Both the position numbers and the translations under genes were made by a program. Positions 8,855-17,225 of a stretch of 64,000 nucleotides of DNA are shown one piece after another (position 1 is the first letter of the stretch; the number at the start of each line of letters is the position of its first letter). Source of the stretch: Herpetosiphon giganteus (lineage in GTDB: Bacteria > Chloroflexota > Chloroflexia > Chloroflexales > Herpetosiphonaceae); the NCBI RefSeq assembly GCF_016907925.1, contig NZ_JAFBCZ010000016.1:1-64000 (forward strand), written 5' to 3'. Below the pieces are notes generated by a model. It ran no database searches and had not been told where the DNA came from. It worked only from the letters and a program-made list of their open reading frames with translations.

Positions 8855-10159
8855 ATGGATTTTGACCATTTACCAGTGGCCGTGATTGGGTCGGGGCCTG
8901 TTGGCTTGGCGGCGGCAGCACATTTGGTGGCGCGCAATCAAACGCCGCTGCTTTTCGAAGCTGGCCCACGGGTGGCCGATTCGGTGCAAAAATGGGGCCA
9001 TGTTCGGCTCTTCTCGCCTTGGGAATTCAACCTTGATCCGCTGGCTGAAACGCTTTTGACTGCCACTGGTTGGCAAGCACCCGATTTAAGCCACTTTCCA
9101 ACTGGAGCTGAATTGGTGCGCGATTATTTAGCGCCATTGGCTCAGTTGCCCCAAATTGAATCGCAGATTCGGCTCAATAGCAAAGTTGTGGCAATTACGC
9201 GCTTGGGTTTGGATAAATTGAAAAATGCAGGGCGGGCAACTACGCCATTTGTGCTAACAATTGAAACTGCTGGCGAGAGCTATCAAATTCATGCCAAAGC
9301 AGTGATTGATGCCTCGGGAACCTATCGCAGCCCAAATCCATTGGGTGCTGCTGGTGTGCCAGCCTTGGGCGAAGCAAATGCCTCAGCCCAGATTTACTAT
9401 GGGATTCCCGATATTTTGGGCAGCGAGCAGGCGCGCTATGCTAATCGTTCGGTGGCGGTGGTCGGTAGTGGCCATTCGGCCTTTAATGCGCTGCTCGATT
9501 TGGCTAGCCTCGCTGAACAAGCGTCGGCAACGACGATTACCTGGATTATGCGGCGCGAACAGCTTGATGCTGCTTTGTATGGCGGCGGAGCAAACGATCA
9601 GTTGGTTCAGCGCGGGGTTTTAGGTGCTCAGGTTGAGCAACTGCTGGCGAGTGGACGGCTTAAGCTGGTTACTGGTTTTCGCATTGATGCAATTAGCCAG
9701 ATTGGTCAACAACTGTGTTTGCACGCAGCCGAGCAGCAACTGACTGGCTTTGATCAAGTGATTGCCACAACTGGCTTCCGCCCCGATTTGGCTATGCTCA
9801 GCGAAGTACGTTTGGAGCTTGATTCAGCAGTCGAAAGCCCACGGGTTTTGGCTCCCTTGATTGATCCAAATGCGCATAGTTGTGGCACGGTGCGCCCCCA
9901 TGGCGCTGAAGAATTACGCCATCCTGAGCCAAATTTCTACATTGTGGGCATGAAAAGCTATGGTCGTGCGCCAACATTTTTGATGCGGACAGGCTATGAG
10001 CAAGTGCGCTCGGTTGTCGCGGCAATTGTTGGCGATTGGCAAGCTGCCCGCGATGTGCAGTTGGTCTTGCCTGAAACGGGAGTTTGTAAAACTCAATTTG
10101 GTGGAGAGGCATGCTGTGGCACAACCTCAGCCCGCAGCGAGATTCTGTTGCAGTTGTAG
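8855..10159 (+). CDS. FAD/NAD(P)-dependent oxidoreductase with C-terminal cysteine tail
   Basis: 434 residues. N-terminal dinucleotide fold 'VAVIGSGPVGLAAAAHL', a second one 'VAVVGSGHSAFNALLDL', and 'QVIATTGFRPDL' before the last domain: the layout of flavin monooxygenase/thioredoxin-reductase-like flavoproteins. The last 25 residues hold a single Cys ('TGVCKT') and a vicinal pair ('GEACCGTT'), suggesting a thiol or metal(loid)-binding tail; this is inference. ATG 8855 has AGGAGG upstream; an earlier TTG at 8816 lies inside the operator. First gene of a four-gene operon with an MFS exporter, a flavin monooxygenase and a sigma factor. Confidence 0.75.
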   Translation: MDFDHLPVAVIGSGPVGLAAAAHLVARNQTPLLFEAGPRVADSVQKWGHVRLFSPWEFNLDPLAETLLTATGWQAPDLSHFPTGAELVRDYLAPLAQLPQIESQIRLNSKVVAITRLGLDKLKNAGRATTPFVLTIETAGESYQIHAKAVIDASGTYRSPNPLGAAGVPALGEANASAQIYYGIPDILGSEQARYANRSVAVVGSGHSAFNALLDLASLAEQASATTITWIMRREQLDAALYGGGANDQLVQRGVLGAQVEQLLASGRLKLVTGFRIDAISQIGQQLCLHAAEQQLTGFDQVIATTGFRPDLAMLSEVRLELDSAVESPRVLAPLIDPNAHSCGTVRPHGAEELRHPEPNFYIVGMKSYGRAPTFLMRTGYEQVRSVVAAIVGDWQAARDVQLVLPETGVCKTQFGGEACCGTTSARSEILLQL

Positions 10160-10199
10160 AATGGCCGCTTAGCAAGCAATTGTAAAAAAGGATTTGGTT

Positions 10200-11426
10200 A
10201 TGCGGCAAAGCCCATTTTATGGCTGGTGGATTGTGAGCACGCTAGGATTTACCGAAATGACTTCGTGGGGCGTGATTTACTACGCATTTAGCGTGCTTTT
10301 GGCTCCGATGCAGCAGGAGTTGGGTTGGTCGCAGGCCCATTTTACTGGTGGATTTTCGTTAGCGCTGTTTATTTCAGGGATTGTTGCCTTGCCAATTGGG
10401 CGCTGGCTCGATCAGCACGGCGCACGTGGTTTGATGACGCTTGGCTCGTGTTTGGCAACGGTTTTGGTTGTGGCATGGGCCAATGTCCAAACGCTCTTGG
10501 CTTGGTATCTGATTTGGGCTGGCTTGGGGGTGGCGATGGCGGCAATTTTATATGAGCCAGCATTTGCCGTCGTCGCAACATGGTTTCAGCGCAAACGCCA
10601 ACATGCACTCACCATTTTGACGGTTGGTGGTGGTTTGGCGAGCGTTGTGTATGTGCCCTTAATCACGCGTTTGCTCAGCACAATGGCTTGGCGCGAAGTC
10701 TTGCTTTGGCTAGCTGGTGGCTTGGCGATCCTCACGATTCCGCTTCATGGCTTGGTGCTACGAGCCAAACCTGCCGACTTGGGCTTGTTGCCCGATGGAG
10801 AGCCGTTGCCTGTTGTTGCCACTGCGTCTACGCCGCCGATTCAACCATCGATGTCGTTGAGCAAGGCTCTGCGCGTTGGCGCATTTTGGTGGTTGGCGTT
10901 GGCATTTGGCCTGACCACGATGGCAACATTTACGCTTGGCGTGCATTTGATCTCGGCGATTAAAGCCCAAGGCTATGCGCCAGAAATTCAGGCCTTGGCT
11001 GTTGCAATCTTGGGTGGTTCGCAAATTCCCAGCCGGATTTTGATTGGCAGCATAGGACGGCGTTTGCCTCAAGCACAATTAGCGTGGATGTTGTGTTTGG
11101 TGCAAAGCTTGGCTTTTGCAATCTTCTTATCTGTGCCAAGCGTTGCGGGCTTAATGCTCTTTGCCTGCTTGTTTGGCGCTGGTTCTGGTGCGTTGACTCC
11201 AACTCGTGCAGCCTTGGTGGCCGATGTATTTGGCAGCGCCCAATATGCCAGCATCAGCGGAGCTTTAGCGTTGTTGACGACAACTGCGCGGGCGTTGGCC
11301 CCGGTTTTGGCCAGCTTGTTGGTGGCGCTGCTGCATAGTTATCAACCACTTTTTGGCTTATTGTTGCTGATGTGTCTAATCAGCGCAGCAGCAATTTACT
11401 TCATTCGAGGTGCAAGCAATGCCTAA
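10200..11426 (+). CDS. MFS transporter, 12 membrane segments
   Basis: 408 residues. It opens with 'FYGWWIVSTLGFTEMTSWGVIYYAF', the pattern of the monocarboxylate/oxalate-formate branch of the major facilitator superfamily, and shows the loop motif 'GRWLDQHGARGLM'. About 12 hydrophobic segments. The substrate cannot be read from sequence; between two flavoproteins and a stress-type sigma factor an export role is plausible. ATG 10200 (AAGGA 8 nt upstream) is preferred to the TTG at 10194. The end overlaps the next start by 8 nt. Confidence 0.8.
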   Translation: MRQSPFYGWWIVSTLGFTEMTSWGVIYYAFSVLLAPMQQELGWSQAHFTGGFSLALFISGIVALPIGRWLDQHGARGLMTLGSCLATVLVVAWANVQTLLAWYLIWAGLGVAMAAILYEPAFAVVATWFQRKRQHALTILTVGGGLASVVYVPLITRLLSTMAWREVLLWLAGGLAILTIPLHGLVLRAKPADLGLLPDGEPLPVVATASTPPIQPSMSLSKALRVGAFWWLALAFGLTTMATFTLGVHLISAIKAQGYAPEIQALAVAILGGSQIPSRILIGSIGRRLPQAQLAWMLCLVQSLAFAIFLSVPSVAGLMLFACLFGAGSGALTPTRAALVADVFGSAQYASISGALALLTTTARALAPVLASLLVALLHSYQPLFGLLLLMCLISAAAIYFIRGASNA

Positions 11427-12513
11427 GCAAACGATTGTAATTGGCGCAGGTCAGGCTGGCCTCGCTGCTGGCTATTGGCTGCAACGAGCCAAGGTGCCGT
11501 TTCAAATTCTCGAGGCCCAGCCGCTGGTTGGTGGCTCCTGGCCAGCCTATTATGCCAGTTTGAAGCTCTTTTCGCCTGCTCGATTTTCGAGTTTACCGGG
11601 CCTTGATTTTCCTGCGCCTGCTGCTAGCTATCCCGACCGCGATGCTGTGGTTGCCTATTTGCGGCGTTATGCTGAGCATTTTAAGTTGCCAATTCAAACC
11701 AACACACCAATTCGCACGATCGAACGCCAGCAAGCTGGTTTTCGGCTGCTAACGAACGATGGGCGGGTTTTTCAAGCTGGCCAGCTTATTGCGGCAACTG
11801 GAGCATTTTCGCGGCCTTTTATGCCTCAATTGCCTGATCAAGGTTTATTTCAAGGCCAGATTTTACATAGTGCTAGCTATCGCACACCACGTGATTTTGC
11901 TGGCAAACGGGTGATTGTGGTGGGTGCTGGCAATTCGGCGATTCAAATTGCGCTTGAGCTTGCCGAGGTTGCCAACGTAACCCTTGCCACCCGCCAGCCA
12001 ATTCGCTTTCAAGCCCAAACGATTGCCGGACGCGATCTGCATTGGTGGTGGTGGCTGACGGGCTTTGATCGCTTGTCGCTCGATAGCCGTTTGGGCCGCT
12101 GGATTCAGCAACGCACTCAGGGAATTGTCCTCGATACTGGTCTGTATAACAGAAAGATTAGTCAAAATCAACCGCAGCGTCGAGCCATGTTCGAGCGTTT
12201 TACTGAAACTGGGATTGTTTGGGCCGCTGGGCAGCCCGAGCCAGTTGATGTCGTGTTATTTGCAACTGGCTATCGGCCAGCTTTAGGCTACCTGCAAAAC
12301 CTCGATGCCTTGGATGAAGCTGGCTTGCCATTGCACAAGGCTGGAGTTAGCACCACGGTTGATAATCTGTATTATGTTGGCTTGGAGCAACAATATAATT
12401 TCGCGTCGGCAACCTTGCGCGGCGTTGGCGCTGATGCAGCCCGAGTTGTGCGCCAGATTCAAGCACACGCACATCAACCAACTCGTTGTTGTCGTTGGGC
12501 GGTGTGGCAATGA
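11419..12513 (+). CDS. Flavin-containing monooxygenase (ArsO/CzcO-like)
   Basis: 364 residues. FAD-binding 'IVIGAGQAGLAAGYWLQ' at the N-terminus, the 'PLVGGSWPAYYASLKLFSPA' substrate-side segment, 'GAFSRPFMP', a second dinucleotide motif 'VIVVGAGNSAIQIALEL', and 'VVLFATGYRPAL'. This is the single-component monooxygenase pattern, often labelled ArsO/CzcO when next to metal(loid) genes. The substrate is not determined. Start ATG 11419 (GAGG 9 nt upstream) overlaps the MFS gene; the stop overlaps the sigma gene in ATGA, so the operon is translationally coupled. Confidence 0.78.
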   Translation: MPKQTIVIGAGQAGLAAGYWLQRAKVPFQILEAQPLVGGSWPAYYASLKLFSPARFSSLPGLDFPAPAASYPDRDAVVAYLRRYAEHFKLPIQTNTPIRTIERQQAGFRLLTNDGRVFQAGQLIAATGAFSRPFMPQLPDQGLFQGQILHSASYRTPRDFAGKRVIVVGAGNSAIQIALELAEVANVTLATRQPIRFQAQTIAGRDLHWWWWLTGFDRLSLDSRLGRWIQQRTQGIVLDTGLYNRKISQNQPQRRAMFERFTETGIVWAAGQPEPVDVVLFATGYRPALGYLQNLDALDEAGLPLHKAGVSTTVDNLYYVGLEQQYNFASATLRGVGADAARVVRQIQAHAHQPTRCCRWAVWQ

Positions 12514-13061
12514 ACCAGCTCGATTTGAATCAGCTTTGGTTGAATTTAGCCGAGCCACTCCGTCGATTTCTCGGCGCACGTTTGGCTGATCCGACTGCGG
12601 TCGAAGATTTGTTGCAAGATATTTTTCTGGCTGCCTATCTCAATCGCGAGCAACTCCACGACCCTGAGCGTAGTCGGGCTTGGTTGTGGCAAATTGCCCG
12701 TCGCAAACTCATCGATCGCTATCGTAGCCGTCGCGAAACCAGCGAGATTGATGAAAATTTGACGGCTGAACCGCAACAAACACCGCCAATTTTAGCTGAC
12801 TTTGAGCAGTGTGTGCAGCACATGTTGGCCCGTTTGCCGGCCCAAGATCGCTTGGTTTTGCAACGCACAGCCTTTGAAGGCATCAGTCAACAGGCCTTGA
12901 GCCTCGAATTGGGCTTGTCATTTTCGGGAACAAAATCGCGGGTTCAGCGCGCACGCCAGAAATTACGCCAGCTGTTCGATCAATGTTGTGCGATTGAGCG
13001 CGATGCTGATGGCCATGTGTTGGATTGTTATCCACAGCCGCAATCAATTCAACTCGTTTAA
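12510..13061 (+). CDS. ECF-type sigma factor, SigZ-like
   Basis: 183 residues. Region 2 spans about 13-75 ('AVEDLLQDIFLAAYLNREQL', 'AWLWQIARRKLIDRYRSR') and region 4 about 100-160 ('LPAQDRLVLQRTAFEGISQQ', 'SGTKSRVQRARQKLRQLF'). After region 4 comes 'CCAIERDADGHVLDC', a cysteine-bearing tail also seen in SigZ-labelled proteins. No anti-sigma gene is adjacent, so activity may be controlled by expression or by the tail itself; this is inference. It starts inside the stop of the monooxygenase gene (ATGA). Confidence 0.82.
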   Translation: MNQLDLNQLWLNLAEPLRRFLGARLADPTAVEDLLQDIFLAAYLNREQLHDPERSRAWLWQIARRKLIDRYRSRRETSEIDENLTAEPQQTPPILADFEQCVQHMLARLPAQDRLVLQRTAFEGISQQALSLELGLSFSGTKSRVQRARQKLRQLFDQCCAIERDADGHVLDCYPQPQSIQLV

Positions 13062-13422
13062 GCTGCGTCCTTTTGCTAATTGACCGTCTTTAATAGTACA
13101 ACGCATGTGAATGACTCAAAGCGCATGCTGCAACACTATTTATAGTAACGCCGCAGAACACCCCGCCCCAAGACCCATGCTGTTGGTTCCCCGCGCGGGA
13201 TGCATGCGTGCCAGTTCTGACGAAGAGCAATTAACGAGAGCAAGAGCAAGCTACCCCGTGACTATATAATCATGCGTTATTCGGTTATTTTGACTGCGTG
13301 AAACATACGCTATTCTATACAGTCAAAAAAACGACTAGTATCGCGTATAATAGTCGTCGCTCTGCCTTCCTTGGTTCGGTGTAGCCGCGCCCTCGGCTGT
13401 TTGTAGCAGCGTGAGGGCATTC
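13062..13422. other. Gene-free spacer between the sigma gene and the HTH gene
   Basis: No convincing ORF. It contains a GC-rich inverted piece (CCCCGCGCGGG, about 13190), the near-perfect dyad ACGACTAGTAT/TATAATAGTCGT at 13331-13357, and a two-part stem (GCCCTC..GCTG / CAGC..GAGGGC, about 13390-13418) directly downstream of the HTH gene. It may be the remnant or edge of a mobile element whose other end lies beyond tnpB. Confidence 0.45.
13331..13357. promoter_or_regulatory. Inverted repeat near the HTH gene
   Basis: ACGACTAGTAT-CG-CG-TATAATAGTCGT: 10 of 11 arm positions match. It lies downstream of the small HTH gene and 270 bp after the sigma gene. It could be a recombination or operator site; there is no direct evidence for either. 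Confidence 0.35.
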
Positions 13423-13623
13423 TCATTTGTTATCACCTACTTCTTTTTGCGATTCCTTTCTTGCCTCCTCAAGGAATCGCTGAACCTCCTCAATTGGGAT
13501 ACGATGGGCGCGTCCAAACTTATACGATTTGACCTTGCCTTGCTTAATCCATAGCCGAATGGTCTGTTCTGACAGCTTTAGATATTCGGCTAATTCCTCA
13601 GTTGTGTAAAATTCCGCTGACAT
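13423..13623 (-). CDS. Small excisionase-type HTH DNA-binding protein
   Basis: 66 residues that are almost entirely a MerR/excisionase-like winged helix: 'FYTTEELAEYLKLSEQTIRL', then 'KSYKFGRAHRIPIEEVQRFL'. Proteins of this type bind DNA as Xis factors or small regulators. The same domain begins the IS607 serine recombinase, but no recombinase follows here. ATG 13623 (AAGGGG upstream) is preferred to ATG 13659. It is divergent from tnpB across an AT-rich spacer and may be a relic of the same mobile region. Confidence 0.7.
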   Translation of the reverse strand: MSAEFYTTEELAEYLKLSEQTIRLWIKQGKVKSYKFGRAHRIPIEEVQRFLEEARKESQKEVGDNK

Positions 13624-13942
13624 GTCTGCCCCTTGATGAGATATGGTTTTTATATTCATAGTCTATTATATAGTAGCTCTCTAGTCAATACTTGTATATA
13701 ATTATTTATTGACAAATATATATAATAGTATATAATTTTGATACAAATAAATTTGTTGGGTGCTAAGAACATTCTACAATTCCGGATGGGTTTCGCACGT
13801 TCCCCACGCTGAAACGCTGTCATTGTTGGGGTCGTGGGCTTTGGACTGATGGATGCCGGGTACCCGCTGGGTGACGGTTCGGCGGGGACGGTTTCTGCCC
13901 AAACCATGGCCATGGATAGCGCCAATCAAAAGGAGCCTGATC

Positions 13943-15100
13943 ATGTCAACGCTGACCCGTTGCTATAAATATCGCCTATACCCTACCGCTGATCAACAAA
14001 CCACCTTGGTCCAGTGGGCGGGTTGCCGACGCTTCGTCTGGAATTGGGCATTGCACTGCAAGCAAACCCACTACCAAATAACGGGTCAACGACTGAGCTA
14101 TCAACGGCTTGCGGCGATGTTGGTTGACCTGAAACGCCAACCGAAAACAGCCTTTTTGCGCGATTGCCATTCGCAACCGTTGCAACAAAGCCTGATGGAT
14201 CTAGAAACCGCCTTCACCAACTTTTTTGCCAAACGCGCCAAGTACCCGCGATTCAAAGCCCGCAAAATCACCCCTCACAGCCTACGCTTCCCGCAAGGCG
14301 TAATCGTCGTGGATGAACGTACCATCAGCGTACCAAAAATCGGACTAATGCAGGCGATCATTCATCGCCCACTCATGGGAACAGCGAAGGGCGCAACGAT
14401 CAAGCACGATCCAACGGGCGCATGGTGGGTTGTCTTCGTCTGTCATATTGAACGCCCTGATGGTCAACCAACGACTGATTGTCCTGTGGGCATTGATGTG
14501 GGACTTGAATCCTTTACCACGCTGTCAACGGGTGAGAAAACCGCGCCGCCGAAGTTCTATCGCCGCAGCCAGAAGAAACTTGCCTGCGCTCAGCGCAAAC
14601 TCTTCCGCGCTCAAAAGAGGAGCAACAATCGCTTGAAAGCTCGTAAGCGCGTTGCTAAAATTCACCAGAAAATCAGCAACCAACGCGCCGATTGGCTGCA
14701 TAAGCATGCGTTGGGGATTGTTCAACGATTCGACGTGGTGTGCATCGAAGACCTGAATATCAAAGGCCTTGTGAAAACCAAGCTGGCTAAATCATTCAGT
14801 GATGCCGCCCTCAGTACCTTCATGCAGATGTTAATAGATAAGGCAGCATGGCACGGACGGCGGGTTATTAAGGTGGGACGTTTCTACGCCTCATCAAAGA
14901 CCTGCCATCACTGCAAAACCAAAACTGCCCTGATGCTGGCAGATCGCGTGTGGACATGCCCCACCTGTGGCGCGATCCATGATCGCGATGTCAACGCCGC
15001 GATCAACATGTTGCACGAAGGAATACGCCTGCTTGCCGTTGGGACGACGGAAAGCCAAAACGCTGCCGGAGATGGTGTAAATCCAGCGAAATGCTGGTAG
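13943..15100 (+). CDS. tnpB: TnpB (IS200/IS605-type, RNA-guided nuclease family)
   Basis: 385 residues, full length. RuvC-like residues are intact: D185 in 'PVGIDVGLES', E269 in 'VVCIEDLNIKGL', D349 in 'HDRDVNAAINML'. The zinc ribbon has C321/C324 and C339/C342. TnpB proteins of this class are guided by an RNA from the element's right end and cut DNA. No tnpA transposase is in the window. ATG 13943 has AAGGAG upstream; an earlier in-frame start at 13853 would add 30 unsupported residues. The 280-bp stretch upstream of this start is AT-rich (13660-13760), then of ordinary composition. The element interrupts the interval between the sigma operon and the Cys-rich peptide. Confidence 0.9.
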   Translation: MSTLTRCYKYRLYPTADQQTTLVQWAGCRRFVWNWALHCKQTHYQITGQRLSYQRLAAMLVDLKRQPKTAFLRDCHSQPLQQSLMDLETAFTNFFAKRAKYPRFKARKITPHSLRFPQGVIVVDERTISVPKIGLMQAIIHRPLMGTAKGATIKHDPTGAWWVVFVCHIERPDGQPTTDCPVGIDVGLESFTTLSTGEKTAPPKFYRRSQKKLACAQRKLFRAQKRSNNRLKARKRVAKIHQKISNQRADWLHKHALGIVQRFDVVCIEDLNIKGLVKTKLAKSFSDAALSTFMQMLIDKAAWHGRRVIKVGRFYASSKTCHHCKTKTALMLADRVWTCPTCGAIHDRDVNAAINMLHEGIRLLAVGTTESQNAAGDGVNPAKCW

Positions 15101-15152
15101 CCATCGTTGAAGGCAGAAGCCACGCCCCTCGTGGGCGTGGTAGTTCACTTAC
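15101..15152 (+). mobile_element. Right end of the TnpB element / omega-RNA 3' hairpin
   Basis: Just after the tnpB stop: GAAGGCAGAAG, then CCACGCCC-CTCGT-GGGCGTGG and TAGTTCAC, the usual right-end hairpin and terminus of IS200/IS605-type elements. In known TnpB systems the guide RNA scaffold ends here and the guide is copied from the flanking DNA. That flank is TTACAGGAGGCCGCTC, the ribosome site of the 28-residue peptide. The left end was not identified. Confidence 0.65.
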
Positions 15153-15164
15153 AGGAGGCCGCTC

Positions 15165-15251
15165 ATGGCAACGAACGAACCCACCCAATCGAACGACGAC
15201 TGCTGCTCAGCAGAAGAACAAGCAACTTGCTGCTCAGGCGATTGCTGCTAA
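15165..15251 (+). CDS. 28-residue peptide with three Cys-Cys pairs
   Basis: A short ORF with a strong ribosome site (ACAGGAGG, 6 nt before ATG). The second half reads CC-SAEEQAT-CC-SGD-CC, then TAA: six of the last sixteen residues are cysteine, in three vicinal pairs. Vicinal thiols bind arsenite, zinc, cadmium or copper, so a metal(loid)-binding or carrier role is plausible but inferred. A bidirectional terminator follows 20 nt later. Without the TnpB insertion it would lie just beyond the flavoprotein/MFS/sigma operon, whose first enzyme also ends with a CCG tail. I do not recognise a named family. Confidence 0.6.
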   Translation: MATNEPTQSNDDCCSAEEQATCCSGDCC

Positions 15252-15270
15252 ATTTTTGTTGACATAAAAG

Positions 15271-15306
15271 AAAAGGCCTTGACAGGATAGTATGTCAAGG
15301 CCTTTT
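15271..15306. terminator. Bidirectional terminator
   Basis: Perfect 14-bp stem AAAAGGCCTTGACA / TGTCAAGGCCTTTT with an 8-nt loop, A-rich on one side and T-rich on the other. It serves the Cys-rich peptide (+) and the cellulase gene (-). Confidence 0.9.
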
Positions 15307-15323
15307 ACTATTTAACCCATTAC

Positions 15324-17225
15324 TTAGGGGTTGGTTGGAGCTGGGTTTGCTTGTTGATAATAGGTGGTGATGCTTGTGCCAGTAGCCGCGCCACCAAGCG
15401 GAATTTGATGATCAAGACTGACAAATTTACCATTGCGATCAGCCCATAATGCTGGTTTGAGCAAGGCATATTTGGCTTCATCCCACGTGGCCCAATCGTA
15501 GCCCAAAAGGCCACCAGTATCGCCAGAGTTGGGGTTAAGCACCCAGAACGTATGGTGCAAATAGTGCTCTTTGATCAAATCGCGCAGCGCTTTCATCCAT
15601 TGTTCGTTTGCGCCGCCATCCAAAAAGCCACCCCATTCACCAATAAACAAAGGTGCGATATTCTCTTCATGAATAAAGAACCAGTTAGGCTGCCAAACAT
15701 CGTTGTAAAGCGTTTCTTTGGTAAAACTAGGGTAGAACCATGATTGATTGAACACCAGCGGGCCATAATCGTGCGGCGAATAGACCAATTGATCTTGGTT
15801 GGCTCCAAGATTGACTGGATAATCGCGCACGCCGCGTAAATTACCGCCCCACCAGGTGAAATAGTAATCGTTTTTATTATTTGAGCTGTAATTTGCTCCT
15901 GCTTTGGGGTAAACCTCGTTGCCCTCGCACAACACCAACACATTGGGGTTGATAGCCAGAATGCGTTTGCTGGCAGTTTCGCAGACATATTTCCAATTAT
16001 TGATGTCGCTTGAATTATCCCATTTGGCAAATTGGCCGCTGCTTTGATTATCGTGAGCAGTGCCGTGTGGCTCGTTCTTAATATCCATTGCGATAACCGT
16101 ATCATCGTTTTTGTAACGATCGGTAATCCATTCCCAGGCCTGATAAAACTGCTCGCTGGTGATTGAGCCTTTGTACCACAATGGGGCATAATGGCCAGCG
16201 TTATCAGCCTCAGCACTGTGCACATCGATCATCACTTTGATGCCAAATTGCTTCGAAAGCAGCACAAAACGATCGAAAATTTGCAACGAGGTCAAGCCTT
16301 CTAACTCAGGGTTGGCATAGGTGTTGACATTGGGTGTTTTGAAAATCCCAGCCTTCCACTCCAAAATTAATTCGGTTGAAATTGGCACGCGAATAATATT
16401 CAAGCCACGCTGGGCGATGCTTTGTAGCATTGTGGTTAAGTTTGCCGACCACAACCCATGAAAAACCCGTTCAGTTGCATTAAACCCAAACCAATTGATT
16501 CCGGTTAGCCAAACGGGGCGGCCTGCACTATCAACAATTTGATTGCCGTTGGTATGCAACCAATCGTCGGTGTTGCTATTGCCGATTGGTGTGCTGGTGG
16601 CCGTTGCAATGCTGGTTGGAATAGCGGTGTTGGTTGGCCGTGGCGTGCTGGTGGCTGTTGCAATGTTGGTTGGAATTGCCGTATTGGTTGGTCGTGGCGT
16701 GCCAGTTAATGTGGGAATTGTGGTATTTGGTGGGGTTGTTGGGGTACTCGTTGCAGGCCGAGTGGTTGGAACGAGGGTGTTGGTTGCAGTTGGATTGGGC
16801 TGATCGTCGCCACAATTGACTCCATTGAGCTTAAACGCCGTTGGCAATGCATTAGTACCACTATACCTCGCTTGAAAGCCAAAACTAGCGGTACCATTGC
16901 TTGGCAAACTAGCGGCCCATGCTGGATTCGCCACACTCACACTAGGCCCAGTTTGGCTGAGCGTGCCATTCCAGAGATTAGTAATTGTCTGATTGCCAGC
17001 AAACCCCCAGCTTAGTTGCCAATTATTGAGACCGATTCCAAGATTCTTAACGCTTACATTGGCGGTAAAGCCAGTCTCCCATTGATTGGAAATTGTGTAC
17101 GTGACCTCACAAACTGCGGCTGCGGCGGTGGGCTTAGTGTGTGCAGGTTGCCCAGCTAGAACCAGCGCTACGAGGCCGCCAAGCATGGCCAGCCGACTGC
17201 GAAACGAACGGTGTTTCTGTGACAT
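15324..17225 (-). CDS. Secreted cellulase: CBM2 plus GH5 endoglucanase
   Basis: 633 residues. Signal peptide (basic start, then '[14 protein letters not shown]'), a CBM2 cellulose-binding module at about 40-135 ('[17 protein letters not shown]', ending 'NGVNCG'), a Thr/Pro linker with two '[10 protein letters not shown]' repeats (to about 220), and a GH5 catalytic domain to the end. The acid/base glutamate is in 'DIKNEPHG', the nucleophile in 'FIGEWGG'. It should cut internal beta-1,4 links of cellulose outside the cell. ATG 17225 has AAGGGA upstream. Unlike the other surface proteins here it lacks the 'YLPxA' tail. Confidence 0.92.
   Translation of the reverse strand: MSQKHRSFRSRLAMLGGLVALVLAGQPAHTKPTAAAAVCEVTYTISNQWETGFTANVSVKNLGIGLNNWQLSWGFAGNQTITNLWNGTLSQTGPSVSVANPAWAASLPSNGTASFGFQARYSGTNALPTAFKLNGVNCGDDQPNPTATNTLVPTTRPATSTPTTPPNTTIPTLTGTPRPTNTAIPTNIATATSTPRPTNTAIPTSIATATSTPIGNSNTDDWLHTNGNQIVDSAGRPVWLTGINWFGFNATERVFHGLWSANLTTMLQSIAQRGLNIIRVPISTELILEWKAGIFKTPNVNTYANPELEGLTSLQIFDRFVLLSKQFGIKVMIDVHSAEADNAGHYAPLWYKGSITSEQFYQAWEWITDRYKNDDTVIAMDIKNEPHGTAHDNQSSGQFAKWDNSSDINNWKYVCETASKRILAINPNVLVLCEGNEVYPKAGANYSSNNKNDYYFTWWGGNLRGVRDYPVNLGANQDQLVYSPHDYGPLVFNQSWFYPSFTKETLYNDVWQPNWFFIHEENIAPLFIGEWGGFLDGGANEQWMKALRDLIKEHYLHHTFWVLNPNSGDTGGLLGYDWATWDEAKYALLKPALWADRNGKFVSLDHQIPLGGAATGTSITTYYQQANPAPTNP

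Noticed and set aside
9798-10208. A 136-codon minus-strand frame inside the FAD oxidoreductase gene
   Set aside because: Codon use and homology support the plus strand; the antisense frame has no ribosome site.
13656-13925. An 89-codon minus-strand frame upstream of tnpB
   Set aside because: It overlaps the tnpB leader, has no ribosome site, and its second half is read from an AT-rich spacer.
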